Shown here one piece after another: positions 53,289-61,483 of a stretch of DNA of 64,000 bases. A program made the translations under genes and the position numbers. The notes under the pieces are model-generated. The model had not been told where the DNA came from, did no database searches, and saw nothing but the letters and a program-made list of their open reading frames with translations. This DNA is from an uncultured Pelagibacteraceae bacterium (lineage in GTDB: Bacteria; Pseudomonadota; Alphaproteobacteria; Pelagibacterales; Pelagibacteraceae): NCBI GenBank assembly GCA_902513955.1, contig CABXOW010000004.1:28631-92630 (forward strand). Direction: 5' to 3'. Within the stretch, counting starts at the first letter, position 1; each line of letters starts with the position of its first letter.

Positions 53289-54350
53289 TTAAAAACAAAC
53301 TATGTGATCAATATTAATCGGTCTTTTGATTCCAAACTTTTCGTCAGCTTCATGTTGATGTTCATGATGAGAATGAACAAAAACTGGTATTAATAGATCG
53401 CTATTAGTTTTTAAAGTATAGATAAAGTTAGTACCTCTAAATTTTCTATCAACTACCTCAAGTTTAAGATTGCTTTTATCATCATGTTCAAGGTCTTCGG
53501 GCTGTAGTAATAGTTGAACATTAGATCCCTTGGAATAATGTTTTGTGAAATTTCCTTTTATTGTTCCTAAATCTTTATTCTCTAAACTATTTTCACCAGT
53601 AACTTTTGCAGGAATTAAAATTCCTCTATTTAAAAAATTTACAACTTCTACAGAGTTTGGAAAATGATAAACATTATAAGGATCGTCAAATTGTTTTATT
53701 TGGCCATTTAATATAATTGCACACTTATGTCCAAGATAAAAAGCCTCATAAGAATCGTGAGTTACTATTATTGTTGTGATTTTTAATTTACTTAAAATTT
53801 TTTTTAATCTAACTTGAATTTCCTCTTTAAAACTTTGATCAACATTTGATAAAGGTTCATCCAATAATAGCAATTCTGGTTGTGTTAATAATGATCTAGC
53901 AAGTGATGCTCTTTGCGCTTCTCCTGCGCTAATTTCGTGAGGATATTTTTTTAATATTTTTTCTATATCAAGAAAATCTATTATCTCTTTAAAACTAAGC
54001 TTTTTCTTTCTTTTTCCTTTATTTCTCTCAACACCTAATAAAATATTTTTTTCAACTGTGTAATGGGGAAATAAACTATTATCCTGAAAAGCTAAAGATA
54101 TGTTTCTATCTTCAGGCTCTACATTTTGTTCTTTAGAAGATAGTAATTTACCATTAAGTTTAATAGAACCTTTGTCAATCTTTTCTAAACCAGCTATAGT
54201 TCTAAGTATTGTAGTTTTTCCAATTCCAGATGGACCAAGAATACATAAAGTATCACCCTCATTTTCAATCGCAAAAGATGCATTCTTGACTTTAATCTTT
54301 CCACCTATAGTGAAATCAACATTTTTAATCTCTAAATAACTACTGCTCAT
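53289..54350 (-). CDS. fbpC: ferric-iron ABC transporter ATP-binding protein
   Basis: The 353-aa ATPase has Walker A LGPSGIGKTT, Walker B LLLLDEPLSN, the signature SAGEAQRAS (Ala replaces the first Gly of the usual SGGQ) and the His switch VTHD. A C-terminal TOBE-like domain follows. Near the end a His-rich stretch (VHSHHEHQHEADEKFG) is unusual for the family and might bind metal. It overlaps fbpB by 11 nt. Confidence 0.92.
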   Translation of the reverse strand: MSSSYLEIKNVDFTIGGKIKVKNASFAIENEGDTLCILGPSGIGKTTILRTIAGLEKIDKGSIKLNGKLLSSKEQNVEPEDRNISLAFQDNSLFPHYTVEKNILLGVERNKGKRKKKLSFKEIIDFLDIEKILKKYPHEISAGEAQRASLARSLLTQPELLLLDEPLSNVDQSFKEEIQVRLKKILSKLKITTIIVTHDSYEAFYLGHKCAIILNGQIKQFDDPYNVYHFPNSVEVVNFLNRGILIPAKVTGENSLENKDLGTIKGNFTKHYSKGSNVQLLLQPEDLEHDDKSNLKLEVVDRKFRGTNFIYTLKTNSDLLIPVFVHSHHEHQHEADEKFGIKRPINIDHIVCF

Positions 54351-55968
54351 TTTCCCTCAATATATATTTAGATGTAAGTATTATAAATAGAGTTGCAATC
54401 AAAATTAAAAATAATGAAGGTACAGCCGCAGCTTCTAATAAGTCTTCTGAAGCAGATATATAAGCTGTAGTGGCAAATGTTTCAAAATTAAAAGGTCTTA
54501 AAATCAGAGTGATTGGCAGTTCTCTTATTATTTCTAAAGAAATAAGTATTCCTACAAATAAAAGAGAATTTCTTAAGAAAGGTACATGAATATTCATAAA
54601 AGTTTTCTTTTTGGAATAACCAAGTAAGTATGAACTTTCATCAACAGAAATATTTATTTTTTCATAACCAGATTTTATTCCGTTAAATGCCAAAGAATAA
54701 AATCTAACAAAATAAACTAGAACAAGTCCCAGAATAGAACCAATAAACATTTTTTTAATAGATAAAAAACCAAGCGCTTTAACAACGTTTTCATCAAACC
54801 AAGCAATAAAAGTTATAAATGCTACCGCTAAAATTACTCCTGGAATAGCATAACCAGAAATAGATAAAGTAGATAAAGTATTTAAAGTTTTATTTTTCGA
54901 AACTCTATTTCCATAATTAGAAATTAAAGAAAAAATTATTAAAACTAAACTTGATAATAACACTAAGTACAGAGTGTTTAATGTTAATGTTGCTACTGGA
55001 ATATCAAAAAGATTTTCTGGAAATTTTAAGGTCCAGTAAAGCATTTGGCTCAGTGGAAATAAAAAACTCAGGAAGAAAACTAAGAAACAAATTGAAAATG
55101 CTAAAAATGATTTAGCTCCTGAAAGTTGAATTTTTTCTTTTTGTTTAAAACCGCCTTTTGTATTGGCGTGATACCTTGCCTTCTTTCTAGATAAATTTTC
55201 TAGAATGAATATCGCAAAAATGAATAAAAGAAGAAAAAAAGATATCCTATTTGAGAAAGCTAAGTCATCGAATGTAATCCAAGAATTATAAATACCTGTA
55301 GTCAAAGTGTTTATAGAAAAGAAATCAACTGCCCCAAATTCAGCTAAAGTTTCCATTGCAACTAGAGAAAGACCTGCAACAATTGCAGGTCTAGCAGCAG
55401 GTAAAATCAACGAATAAAAGGATTTTGTTTTTGAAAATCCTAAATTTCTACCTAAATCAATTAAATTTTGAGATTGATAAAGGAATGATGCTCTTGACAG
55501 GATATAAACATATGCAAACAAAGAAAAAGATAGAGAAAGTACTGCACCGATTAAACCATCAAATTTTGGAATACTTTGATTATAATTACCCTCTCCAAAT
55601 AGATTTTTTAATATCGAATATAAAGTCCCATAATTTTCAAAAAAAGCAGTTAAAGAGTATGCATAAATATAAGGAGGTACAGCAAAAGATAATATAAGAG
55701 CCCATTTAAAAAAATTACTTAAGGGGAATTTATAAAAAGAAACCAAATAAGCTGTACTAGTTCCAATTAAAAAAGTTAAAACCAAAACACTAATCAGCAA
55801 AATTAGTGAATTAAAAATATATTCAAATAAAAAAGTGTCTTTTAAAATTTGATAATAATTTGATGTATCCTCAAAAAAACTAGTGAATACAGTAACAATT
55901 GGTATAGCAACAAAGATTGATACCAATAAAGAACTTAAAAACCAAAAATTAATTTTTTTTAAATACAC
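54340..55968 (-). CDS. fbpB: ferric-iron ABC transporter permease
   Basis: The 542-aa membrane protein contains two permease domains in tandem, each with an EAA loop (DLGRNLGFSKTKSFYSLILP near residue 170; DESSYLLGYSKKKTFMNIHV in the second half), and about 12 spans. This doubled form is typical of FbpB/SfuB. It moves Fe3+ across the inner membrane. Its start is 75 nt beyond the 64-aa gene, across a long hairpin, and it overlaps fbpC. Confidence 0.93.
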   Translation of the reverse strand: MYLKKINFWFLSSLLVSIFVAIPIVTVFTSFFEDTSNYYQILKDTFLFEYIFNSLILLISVLVLTFLIGTSTAYLVSFYKFPLSNFFKWALILSFAVPPYIYAYSLTAFFENYGTLYSILKNLFGEGNYNQSIPKFDGLIGAVLSLSFSLFAYVYILSRASFLYQSQNLIDLGRNLGFSKTKSFYSLILPAARPAIVAGLSLVAMETLAEFGAVDFFSINTLTTGIYNSWITFDDLAFSNRISFFLLLFIFAIFILENLSRKKARYHANTKGGFKQKEKIQLSGAKSFLAFSICFLVFFLSFLFPLSQMLYWTLKFPENLFDIPVATLTLNTLYLVLLSSLVLIIFSLISNYGNRVSKNKTLNTLSTLSISGYAIPGVILAVAFITFIAWFDENVVKALGFLSIKKMFIGSILGLVLVYFVRFYSLAFNGIKSGYEKINISVDESSYLLGYSKKKTFMNIHVPFLRNSLLFVGILISLEIIRELPITLILRPFNFETFATTAYISASEDLLEAAAVPSLFLILIATLFIILTSKYILRENEQ

Positions 55969-55984
55969 TTTTACCCTTTTTTTT

Positions 55985-56035
55985 AAGTGAACATAATCAA
56001 TAGTAGGGTAAATAACTATTGAGTTATGTTCACTT
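55985..56035 (-). terminator. long hairpin between the 64-aa gene and fbpB
   Basis: AAGTGAACATAA and TCAATAGT pair with ACTATTGA and TTATGTTCACTT around a 10-nt loop, with one bulged base, for a stem of about 20 bp. On the minus strand it is followed by A-rich rather than T-rich sequence, so it looks more like an mRNA-stabilising or processing hairpin than a terminator. It would separate high fbpA from lower fbpBC expression. Confidence 0.6.
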
Positions 56036-56043
56036 TTTGAAAA

Positions 56044-56238
56044 TCAGCTCTTTAAATCAAAAACATTAATGACATGATCAATATCATCATTTCTGATTTC
56101 AGTTAATTTTCTATTATTTATTTTTTTTTTAATTTTTTCACACTCTGACAAACACGGTTCACACGTTATCTGACCCTCAAGTGAACCGCTATTGTCTAGA
56201 GAAATGTTTAAATTAAAATCAAATAAATTCTTTTTCAT
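56044..56238 (-). CDS. 64-aa Cys-containing protein inside the iron-uptake operon
   Basis: I do not recognise this protein. It starts MKKNLFDFNLNISLDNSGSL and has a Cys cluster ITCEPCLSECEKIKKK (Cys-x2-Cys-x3-Cys), then a charged end. It has no signal peptide or span. GTAAGGGA lies 5 nt before the ATG, and the start is 7 nt past the fbpA stop, so expression with fbpA is very likely. The three cysteines could bind Fe or an Fe-S cluster; this is inference. Confidence 0.72.
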   Translation of the reverse strand: MKKNLFDFNLNISLDNSGSLEGQITCEPCLSECEKIKKKINNRKLTEIRNDDIDHVINVFDLKS

Positions 56239-56245
56239 TTTTCCC

Positions 56246-57274
56246 TTACTTCCATCCAGCAGCTGTCATTACTTCTAATGCTGCAGCTTGATTTTTTCCA
56301 TAACTTGAAACTTTAGTTGTTAGATCTTGTTTAAAATCTAATCCTAAATTATTTACTACTAATGGATTTGGAGAAACTCCACTTATCATTGGAAACTCAA
56401 AAGTATTATTTGTAAAATGTTCTTGAGCTTCTGGTGACAATAAAAAGTCAACAAGTGCAATTGCATTTGCTTTGTTAGGTGCTCCTTTAACTAAAGCAGC
56501 ACAACTAATGTTCATGTGTGTTCCTCTGCCTTGTTGATTAGGGAAAAACGCTTTAACTTTTTTAGCAGCCGCTTGTTGTTCTGCACCTTTGTTACCTGAC
56601 AACATAAGTGCTAAATAATAAGTATTAGCTACTGCAATATCTGCTTCTCCAGCAGCTACTGCCATAATTTGAGCTCTATCGTTTCCTTTAGAGTCTCTTG
56701 CCATATTTGCAACAACACCTTTTGCCCAATCAGCTGTAGCTTTTTTTCCATTATTTTCAATTAATGAAGCTACAAGAGATTTGTTGTAAATGTTGCTTGA
56801 TTTTCTAATTACTAATCTGCCTTTCCATTTTGGATCAGCCAAACCTTCATAAGTTAAACCAGATAATTCAGCACCTGTAACTCTTTCTGGTGAGTAGTAA
56901 ATAATTCTTGCTCTTTTTGCTACACCAACCCAGTGATTTGTTCTAAAGTTTTTTGGAACAGATGATTTAATTGTTGCTGATGATAGACCGCCTTGTGTCA
57001 TACCTTTTGCTTGAAAAGCACCACATCTTCCAGCATCCGCTGTTATATATAGATCAGCAACAGAATCTGCGCCCTCTTCAATCATTCTTTTTTCAAGAGC
57101 TCCTGATTTTCCATTGATTAAATTTACTTTTATACCAGTAGTTTTAGTAAATTTATCATACAGAGCTCCATCAGCTTTATAGTGTCTTGCATTGAAAATG
57201 TTAACTTCAGCAGTAACAGCAAATGCAGATGCGCATAAAGACATTATTAATGCAATAATTGATATTTTTTTCAT
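56246..57274 (-). CDS. fbpA: ferric-iron ABC transporter substrate-binding protein
   Basis: The 342-aa periplasmic protein has a signal peptide (ALIMSLCASAFAVTA). Typical FbpA/FutA landmarks are EVNIFNARHYKADGALYDKF, TADAGRCGAFQAKGM and AVANTYYLALMLSGN with the paired iron-binding tyrosines, followed by the C-terminal ALVDFLLSPEAQEHFTNNTF. It delivers Fe3+ to FbpBC. A Fur-like palindrome lies 44 nt upstream of the ATG. Confidence 0.95.
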   Translation of the reverse strand: MKKISIIALIMSLCASAFAVTAEVNIFNARHYKADGALYDKFTKTTGIKVNLINGKSGALEKRMIEEGADSVADLYITADAGRCGAFQAKGMTQGGLSSATIKSSVPKNFRTNHWVGVAKRARIIYYSPERVTGAELSGLTYEGLADPKWKGRLVIRKSSNIYNKSLVASLIENNGKKATADWAKGVVANMARDSKGNDRAQIMAVAAGEADIAVANTYYLALMLSGNKGAEQQAAAKKVKAFFPNQQGRGTHMNISCAALVKGAPNKANAIALVDFLLSPEAQEHFTNNTFEFPMISGVSPNPLVVNNLGLDFKQDLTTKVSSYGKNQAAALEVMTAAGWK

Positions 57275-57317
57275 ATTTACCTTGTTTTATATTAATTTGC
57301 GAATAAGAATTATTCTC

Positions 57318-57336
57318 ATTGATAATGATTATCAAT
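57318..57336. promoter_or_regulatory. Fur-like iron box upstream of fbpA
   Basis: ATTGATAATGATTATCAAT is a perfect 9-1-9 palindrome that matches the core of the Fur consensus (GATAATGATTATC). On the minus strand TTGATA inside it could serve as the -35 element of fbpA, so a bound repressor would block the promoter. The adjacent GAATAATTC is also palindromic. Confidence 0.78.
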
Positions 57337-57406
57337 CTCATATATTGTCGCAGTTGTAAAGCACTTTATATATGAAGGCGGGTGTAAGATAATTGATTAA
57401 AAACTA

Positions 57407-58294
57407 TTATTTCCAGTCACCTATTTTACTAAATAGGAAGTTTCGAAATGCTTGAACTCTAGCGGTATTTTTAAGTGATTGTGGGTAAACAAAGTGAGCC
57501 TCAGTAATAGGTCCTTCAGATTTTGGTAAAACTTTTATTACATTATTTGAATTTGAAACTAAATATTCTGGTAAAGCAGCTAAGCCTACTCCTGATTCAA
57601 CCGCTAAAAGTAATCCCATAACACTGTTAACTTTCATTACTGTTTTTCTTTTTTTACCATCATGCATTCCTAACTTTAACGCCCAATCAGGATTATAAAC
57701 AGGTGAAGGTGCACCTTTGCCAAAAGAAATAAATTTGTGTTTATTTAAATCAGCAATTGTTTTTGGCATTCCAAATTTTTCTAAATATTTGTTAGAACCA
57801 TAAATATAATACTTGATATCAACTAATTTTTTTTGAATATAATTTAATTGTTTTGGTCTTCTCATGAAAATACCAATATCTGCTTGACGTGTACTTAGAT
57901 CTAATTCTTTATCATCAAAAACTAACTCAATTTCAATTTCAGGGTTAAGACTCATAAACTCTTGAATTCTTGGAGTTAACCAGTGAGTTCCGAAACTTCT
58001 AACTGTTGTAATTGTTAATTTTCCTGTTGGTTTGTTTTTTTGATCTCCTAAAGAAGTTTCAACTTCTTTAAGTTTACTTATAACTTCATGTGCAGTTTTA
58101 AAGACATACTCACCATTTTCTGTAAGAGTTAATCCTCTTGCATGTCTTTCAAAGAGTTGAACTTTTAAATCTTGTTCTAAAGATTGAATTTGTCTACTTA
58201 TCGCTGATTGACTAAGATTTAGGTTAACTGTCGCATTAGTAAAGCTACCAGCTTCAGCAACTGCATGAAAAATTTTTAATTTATCCCAATCCAT
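57407..58294 (-). CDS. LysR family transcriptional regulator
   Basis: The 295-aa protein has an N-terminal winged helix (DWDKLKIFHAVAEAGSFTNA followed by LNLSQSAISRQIQSLEQDL) and a substrate-binding domain (about 90-295), as in LysR/GcvA-type regulators. The target is not visible, but it overlaps the acuI stop by 1 nt, so it may sense a compound linked to AcuI. It lies beside fbpA on the same strand. Confidence 0.92.
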   Translation of the reverse strand: MDWDKLKIFHAVAEAGSFTNATVNLNLSQSAISRQIQSLEQDLKVQLFERHARGLTLTENGEYVFKTAHEVISKLKEVETSLGDQKNKPTGKLTITTVRSFGTHWLTPRIQEFMSLNPEIEIELVFDDKELDLSTRQADIGIFMRRPKQLNYIQKKLVDIKYYIYGSNKYLEKFGMPKTIADLNKHKFISFGKGAPSPVYNPDWALKLGMHDGKKRKTVMKVNSVMGLLLAVESGVGLAALPEYLVSNSNNVIKVLPKSEGPITEAHFVYPQSLKNTARVQAFRNFLFSKIGDWK

Positions 58295-59298
58295 TATTTG
58301 TTTAAATTAATAATATGTCTTCCTGATGTTTCTCCTTTTAACATTTTTACATAAACATCATTTAAGTCATCTAGTCCTATTTCTTTGACTGATTTTTCTA
58401 ATAATTCAAAATCGATCAATTTAGATGCTTCGTTCCACAGAAATTGTCTTCTTTTGATTGATGCGGTAACAGAATTTATTCCCCAAAGTTTAACACCTCT
58501 AATTATAAATGGCATCACTGTAGTATTTAACTTTATTCCTGCGGCATTACCACATGACGAAACTATACCACCATCTTTAGTTTGTGATAAAATATTTTCC
58601 AAAATATTTCCTCCTACTGTATCTACTGCTCCATCCCACAACCCTTTATCCAAAGGTCTTGCTTCTTTTGTTAATTCACTAGTATTTATAACGCTTTTTG
58701 CTCCAATTGATTTTAAATAATCTTTATTACTATCTTTGCCAGTAACAGCAGTTACATTACATCCAAGTTTATTAAGTATCATTACACTCATGCTACCAAC
58801 CCCACCAGAAGCTCCACTTACAATTACGTTTTCAACTTTTTCACCTAGTAACAATTCTTCTCTAGTTGTTTTCGTAGTAAATGAACTTTGCAAAGCAGTA
58901 AAACCTGCTGTGCCCATTATCATAGCTTGTTTTAAAGATAAGTTTTTTGGTTTTTTAACTAAAAAATCTCCTTTAACTTTTGTATATTGAGAATAACCAC
59001 CAAAATAAATTTCACCCACTCTCCAACCAGTTAAAATAACTTCGTCACCTGGTTTAAACTTTTCATTTGCACTCTCTTCAACTGTTCCTGAAAAATCAAT
59101 GCCTGGTATATGAGGGAATTTTTTTACTAACCTTGCTCCGTTTTTTAAAATTAAAGCATCTTTATAATTAAGTCCTGAATATTCAACTTTTACAGTTACA
59201 TCTCCATGTTTTAAAAAACTTTTATCTATAGATTTTATTTCTCTAGTAAAATTTTCGCCCTCTTGATTTATTATTAATGCTTTAAATTGATCTGACAC
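58294..59298 (-). CDS. acuI: acrylyl-CoA reductase (AcuI/YhdH family)
   Basis: The 334-aa MDR enzyme reduces acryloyl-CoA to propionyl-CoA with NADPH, which detoxifies acrylate from DMSP. It lacks zinc motifs. It has YSGLNYKDALILKNGA, PHIPGIDFSGTVEES, GWRVGEIYFGGYSQYTKVKG, and the nucleotide-binding segment VSGASGGVGSMSVMILNKLG, characteristic of AcuI/YhdH. It is 1 nt from folE and overlaps the LysR gene. Confidence 0.92.
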   Translation of the reverse strand: MSDQFKALIINQEGENFTREIKSIDKSFLKHGDVTVKVEYSGLNYKDALILKNGARLVKKFPHIPGIDFSGTVEESANEKFKPGDEVILTGWRVGEIYFGGYSQYTKVKGDFLVKKPKNLSLKQAMIMGTAGFTALQSSFTTKTTREELLLGEKVENVIVSGASGGVGSMSVMILNKLGCNVTAVTGKDSNKDYLKSIGAKSVINTSELTKEARPLDKGLWDGAVDTVGGNILENILSQTKDGGIVSSCGNAAGIKLNTTVMPFIIRGVKLWGINSVTASIKRRQFLWNEASKLIDFELLEKSVKEIGLDDLNDVYVKMLKGETSGRHIINLNK

Positions 59299-59299
59299 T

Positions 59300-59917
59300 T
59301 TAATCTTTTGCGATACTAATAAATCTTAGATATCTATTTTGGAAACTAAGATCTTCTTTAAATTGACCTAAGTAATAATTTGTAACAGTAGATGCTTGTT
59401 CTTTTTTTATACCTCTCATAGTCATGCATTGATGTGTCGAGTCTATTGTTACGGCAACTCCTTTTGCGTCTAAACATTCTATTAAAGTTTTTGCAATTTG
59501 CATTGTAAGTCTTTCTTGTGTTTGGAGTCTTTTTGAAAAAACTTCAACAACTCTTGCAAGCTTACTTAAACCAACAACTCTATCTTTTGGAATATAAGCA
59601 ACATGAGCTTTACCTATAATTGGTGCCATATGATGTTCACAATGGCTTTGTACAGAAATATTTTTTTGTATAACCATATCGTCATATCCATCAACATCAC
59701 CAAAAGTTTTATCTAAAATTTTATTAGGATCCTCTTTATAACCTGCAAAATATTCTTTATAAGCTTTAACAACTCTTTTTGGTGTTTCTAATAAACCTTC
59801 ACGACTTGGGTCTTCGCCCATCCAAGCTAATATAGTCTTGAAAGCCTCTTCTGCTTCTTTATCTGAAACTTCATTTGTTTCTAAATTCTTATTGTCGTTG
59901 TTTTTAACTAATTTCAT
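59300..59917 (-). CDS. folE: GTP cyclohydrolase I
   Basis: FolE converts GTP to dihydroneopterin triphosphate for folate. The 205-aa protein has zinc and active-site segments SHCEHHMAPIIGKAHVAYIP, GLSKLARVVEVFSKRLQTQE and THQCMTMRG. Length and motifs are standard. It is divergent from hisI across 70 nt, and 1 nt upstream of acuI on its own strand. Confidence 0.96.
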   Translation of the reverse strand: MKLVKNNDNKNLETNEVSDKEAEEAFKTILAWMGEDPSREGLLETPKRVVKAYKEYFAGYKEDPNKILDKTFGDVDGYDDMVIQKNISVQSHCEHHMAPIIGKAHVAYIPKDRVVGLSKLARVVEVFSKRLQTQERLTMQIAKTLIECLDAKGVAVTIDSTHQCMTMRGIKKEQASTVTNYYLGQFKEDLSFQNRYLRFISIAKD

Positions 59918-59987
59918 AGCGCCTTTTTATACAGTAAATACTTAATTTTAAAATATTTAATATATCGAGATATATGTTAAATAATCA

Positions 59988-60461
59988 ATGCATATGTTCA
60001 AAAAAAGAGAAAATGTCCTAGAGATAGAAGAGGGAAATCTACTATCTCCTAAATTTGATAATGATGGCTTAATCCCTGTGATTACCATGTGCTCTAAAAC
60101 AAAAGACGTATTAATGCATGGTTATATGAACGTTGAGGCTTTAAAAAAAACCATAGAAACTAAAGAGGCATATTATTTTAGTAGATCAAGAAAAGCTATC
60201 TGGCACAAAGGTAAAACTAGTGGATTTACCCAAAAAGTAACTGAAATTAGAATTGACGATGATCAAGACTCAATTTGGATGACTGTTGATATAGACGATG
60301 GAGCAAGTTGCCATGTTGGTTATAGATCTTGTTTCTATAGATCTATTCCAATGGGACCAATAGATAATGGTCGAGAAATTAAGATGAAGTTTGAAGAGAA
60401 AGAAAAATCTTTTGATCCAGAAGAAGTTTACAAGGGTCAACCTAATCCAACAAAAATATAA
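59988..60461 (+). CDS. hisI: phosphoribosyl-AMP cyclohydrolase
   Basis: HisI opens the adenine ring of phosphoribosyl-AMP in histidine synthesis. The 157-aa protein has VLMHGYMNVEALKKTIETKE, FSRSRKAIWHKGKTSGF and the zinc cysteine segment DDGASCHVGYRSCFYR. Another in-frame ATG lies two codons in. It is single-domain with no HisE fusion. The following gene starts 3 nt later. Confidence 0.95.
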   Translation: MHMFKKRENVLEIEEGNLLSPKFDNDGLIPVITMCSKTKDVLMHGYMNVEALKKTIETKEAYYFSRSRKAIWHKGKTSGFTQKVTEIRIDDDQDSIWMTVDIDDGASCHVGYRSCFYRSIPMGPIDNGREIKMKFEEKEKSFDPEEVYKGQPNPTKI

Positions 60462-60464
60462 TTT

Positions 60465-61103
60465 ATGTCTGAAAAAGTTGAAATAAAAACTATTAAGCCT
60501 TTTGGTCCAGCTATAGCAAAAGTTTCTATGCCTAAAAAAATTTTATATGAATTAAATACATATATAGATAATTTAATTAAAGATGAAAAAAAATCTAAAG
60601 AACAAGATCATGGCTATTCTTTAGTTGGAAACGTTAAGCAAGAAATAAAATTAGAAGATAAAATTATTGAAGACTCAAGATGGAAAGAATTTTTAGAAAA
60701 ATGTACATCTATATGGATTGAGTCAATAACTAGAAAAAAAATAAATGAATTTAAATTAATAGATAGTTGGGTAGTAAGACAGTTCCAAAATGAATATAAT
60801 CCTGCTCATTGGCATAATGGTCATATTTCAGGAGCTGGTTTTTTAAAAGTTCCTTCTAATTTTGGTCAAACTATTCAAAAAAACAAAAGAAAAAATCAAA
60901 ACGGAAATTTATCTTTAATTCATGGGTCAAGACATTTTTTAAATAACTCAATATTTGATATTACTCCTATAGAGGGAGATTTATATTTTTTTCCTCATTA
61001 TCTAATGCATACAGTATATCCATTTTTAAATTCTCATGAAGAAAGGCGATCTATATCCTTTAACGCCAGAATTGATGAAAATATATTTAATGTTCATGGT
61101 TGA
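60465..61103 (+). CDS. 2OG-Fe(II) oxygenase-like protein (TIGR02466 type)
   Basis: The 212-aa protein has the putative metal region NPAHWHNGHISGAGFLKVPS and a C-terminal HTVYPFLNSHEERRSISFNA with His and Arg in the positions used by 2-oxoglutarate oxygenases. The usual HxD pair is not clear (HWHNGH), so the iron ligands are uncertain. It overlaps DUF2237 by 8 nt. The substrate is unknown. Confidence 0.78.
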   Translation: MSEKVEIKTIKPFGPAIAKVSMPKKILYELNTYIDNLIKDEKKSKEQDHGYSLVGNVKQEIKLEDKIIEDSRWKEFLEKCTSIWIESITRKKINEFKLIDSWVVRQFQNEYNPAHWHNGHISGAGFLKVPSNFGQTIQKNKRKNQNGNLSLIHGSRHFLNNSIFDITPIEGDLYFFPHYLMHTVYPFLNSHEERRSISFNARIDENIFNVHG

Positions 61104-61482
61104 TAAAAAAAATTCAGATCAATTAAATGTATTGGGTGAGACACTTGAGGAATGCTCTAATAACCCTTTAACAGGATGGTATCGAGATGGATGTTGTAAC
61201 ACAGATGAAAATGATCATGGTGTACATACTGTATGTGCAAAAGTAACCACAGAATTTTTAAATTGGTTAAAAGAAGCTGGTAACGACCTAATAACACCTC
61301 ATCCTGAATTTGGATTTCCAGGTTTGAAAGATGGTGATGGTTGGTGTGTTTGTGCTAGTTGGTATGCAAAAGCAGTTGAGGCTGACAAAGGTTGTCCAAT
61401 ATTTTTAAAGAGGACACACAAAAATACTCTAAAACATCTACCTATTAAAACATTAAAAAAGTTTGCAATAGATTTATCTTAA
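61096..61482 (+). CDS. DUF2237 family protein
   Basis: I choose the ATG at 61096 (128 aa), which overlaps the oxygenase by 8 nt; the longer frame start falls well inside that gene. Family markers are NVLGETLEECSNNPLTGWYR, GVHTVCAKVTTEFLNWLKEA and GWCVCASWYAKAVEADKGCP. The many cysteines may bind metal. The function is unknown. It ends 1 nt from the convergent ETF-QO gene. Confidence 0.88.
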   Translation: MVDKKNSDQLNVLGETLEECSNNPLTGWYRDGCCNTDENDHGVHTVCAKVTTEFLNWLKEAGNDLITPHPEFGFPGLKDGDGWCVCASWYAKAVEADKGCPIFLKRTHKNTLKHLPIKTLKKFAIDLS

Positions 61483-61483
61483 T

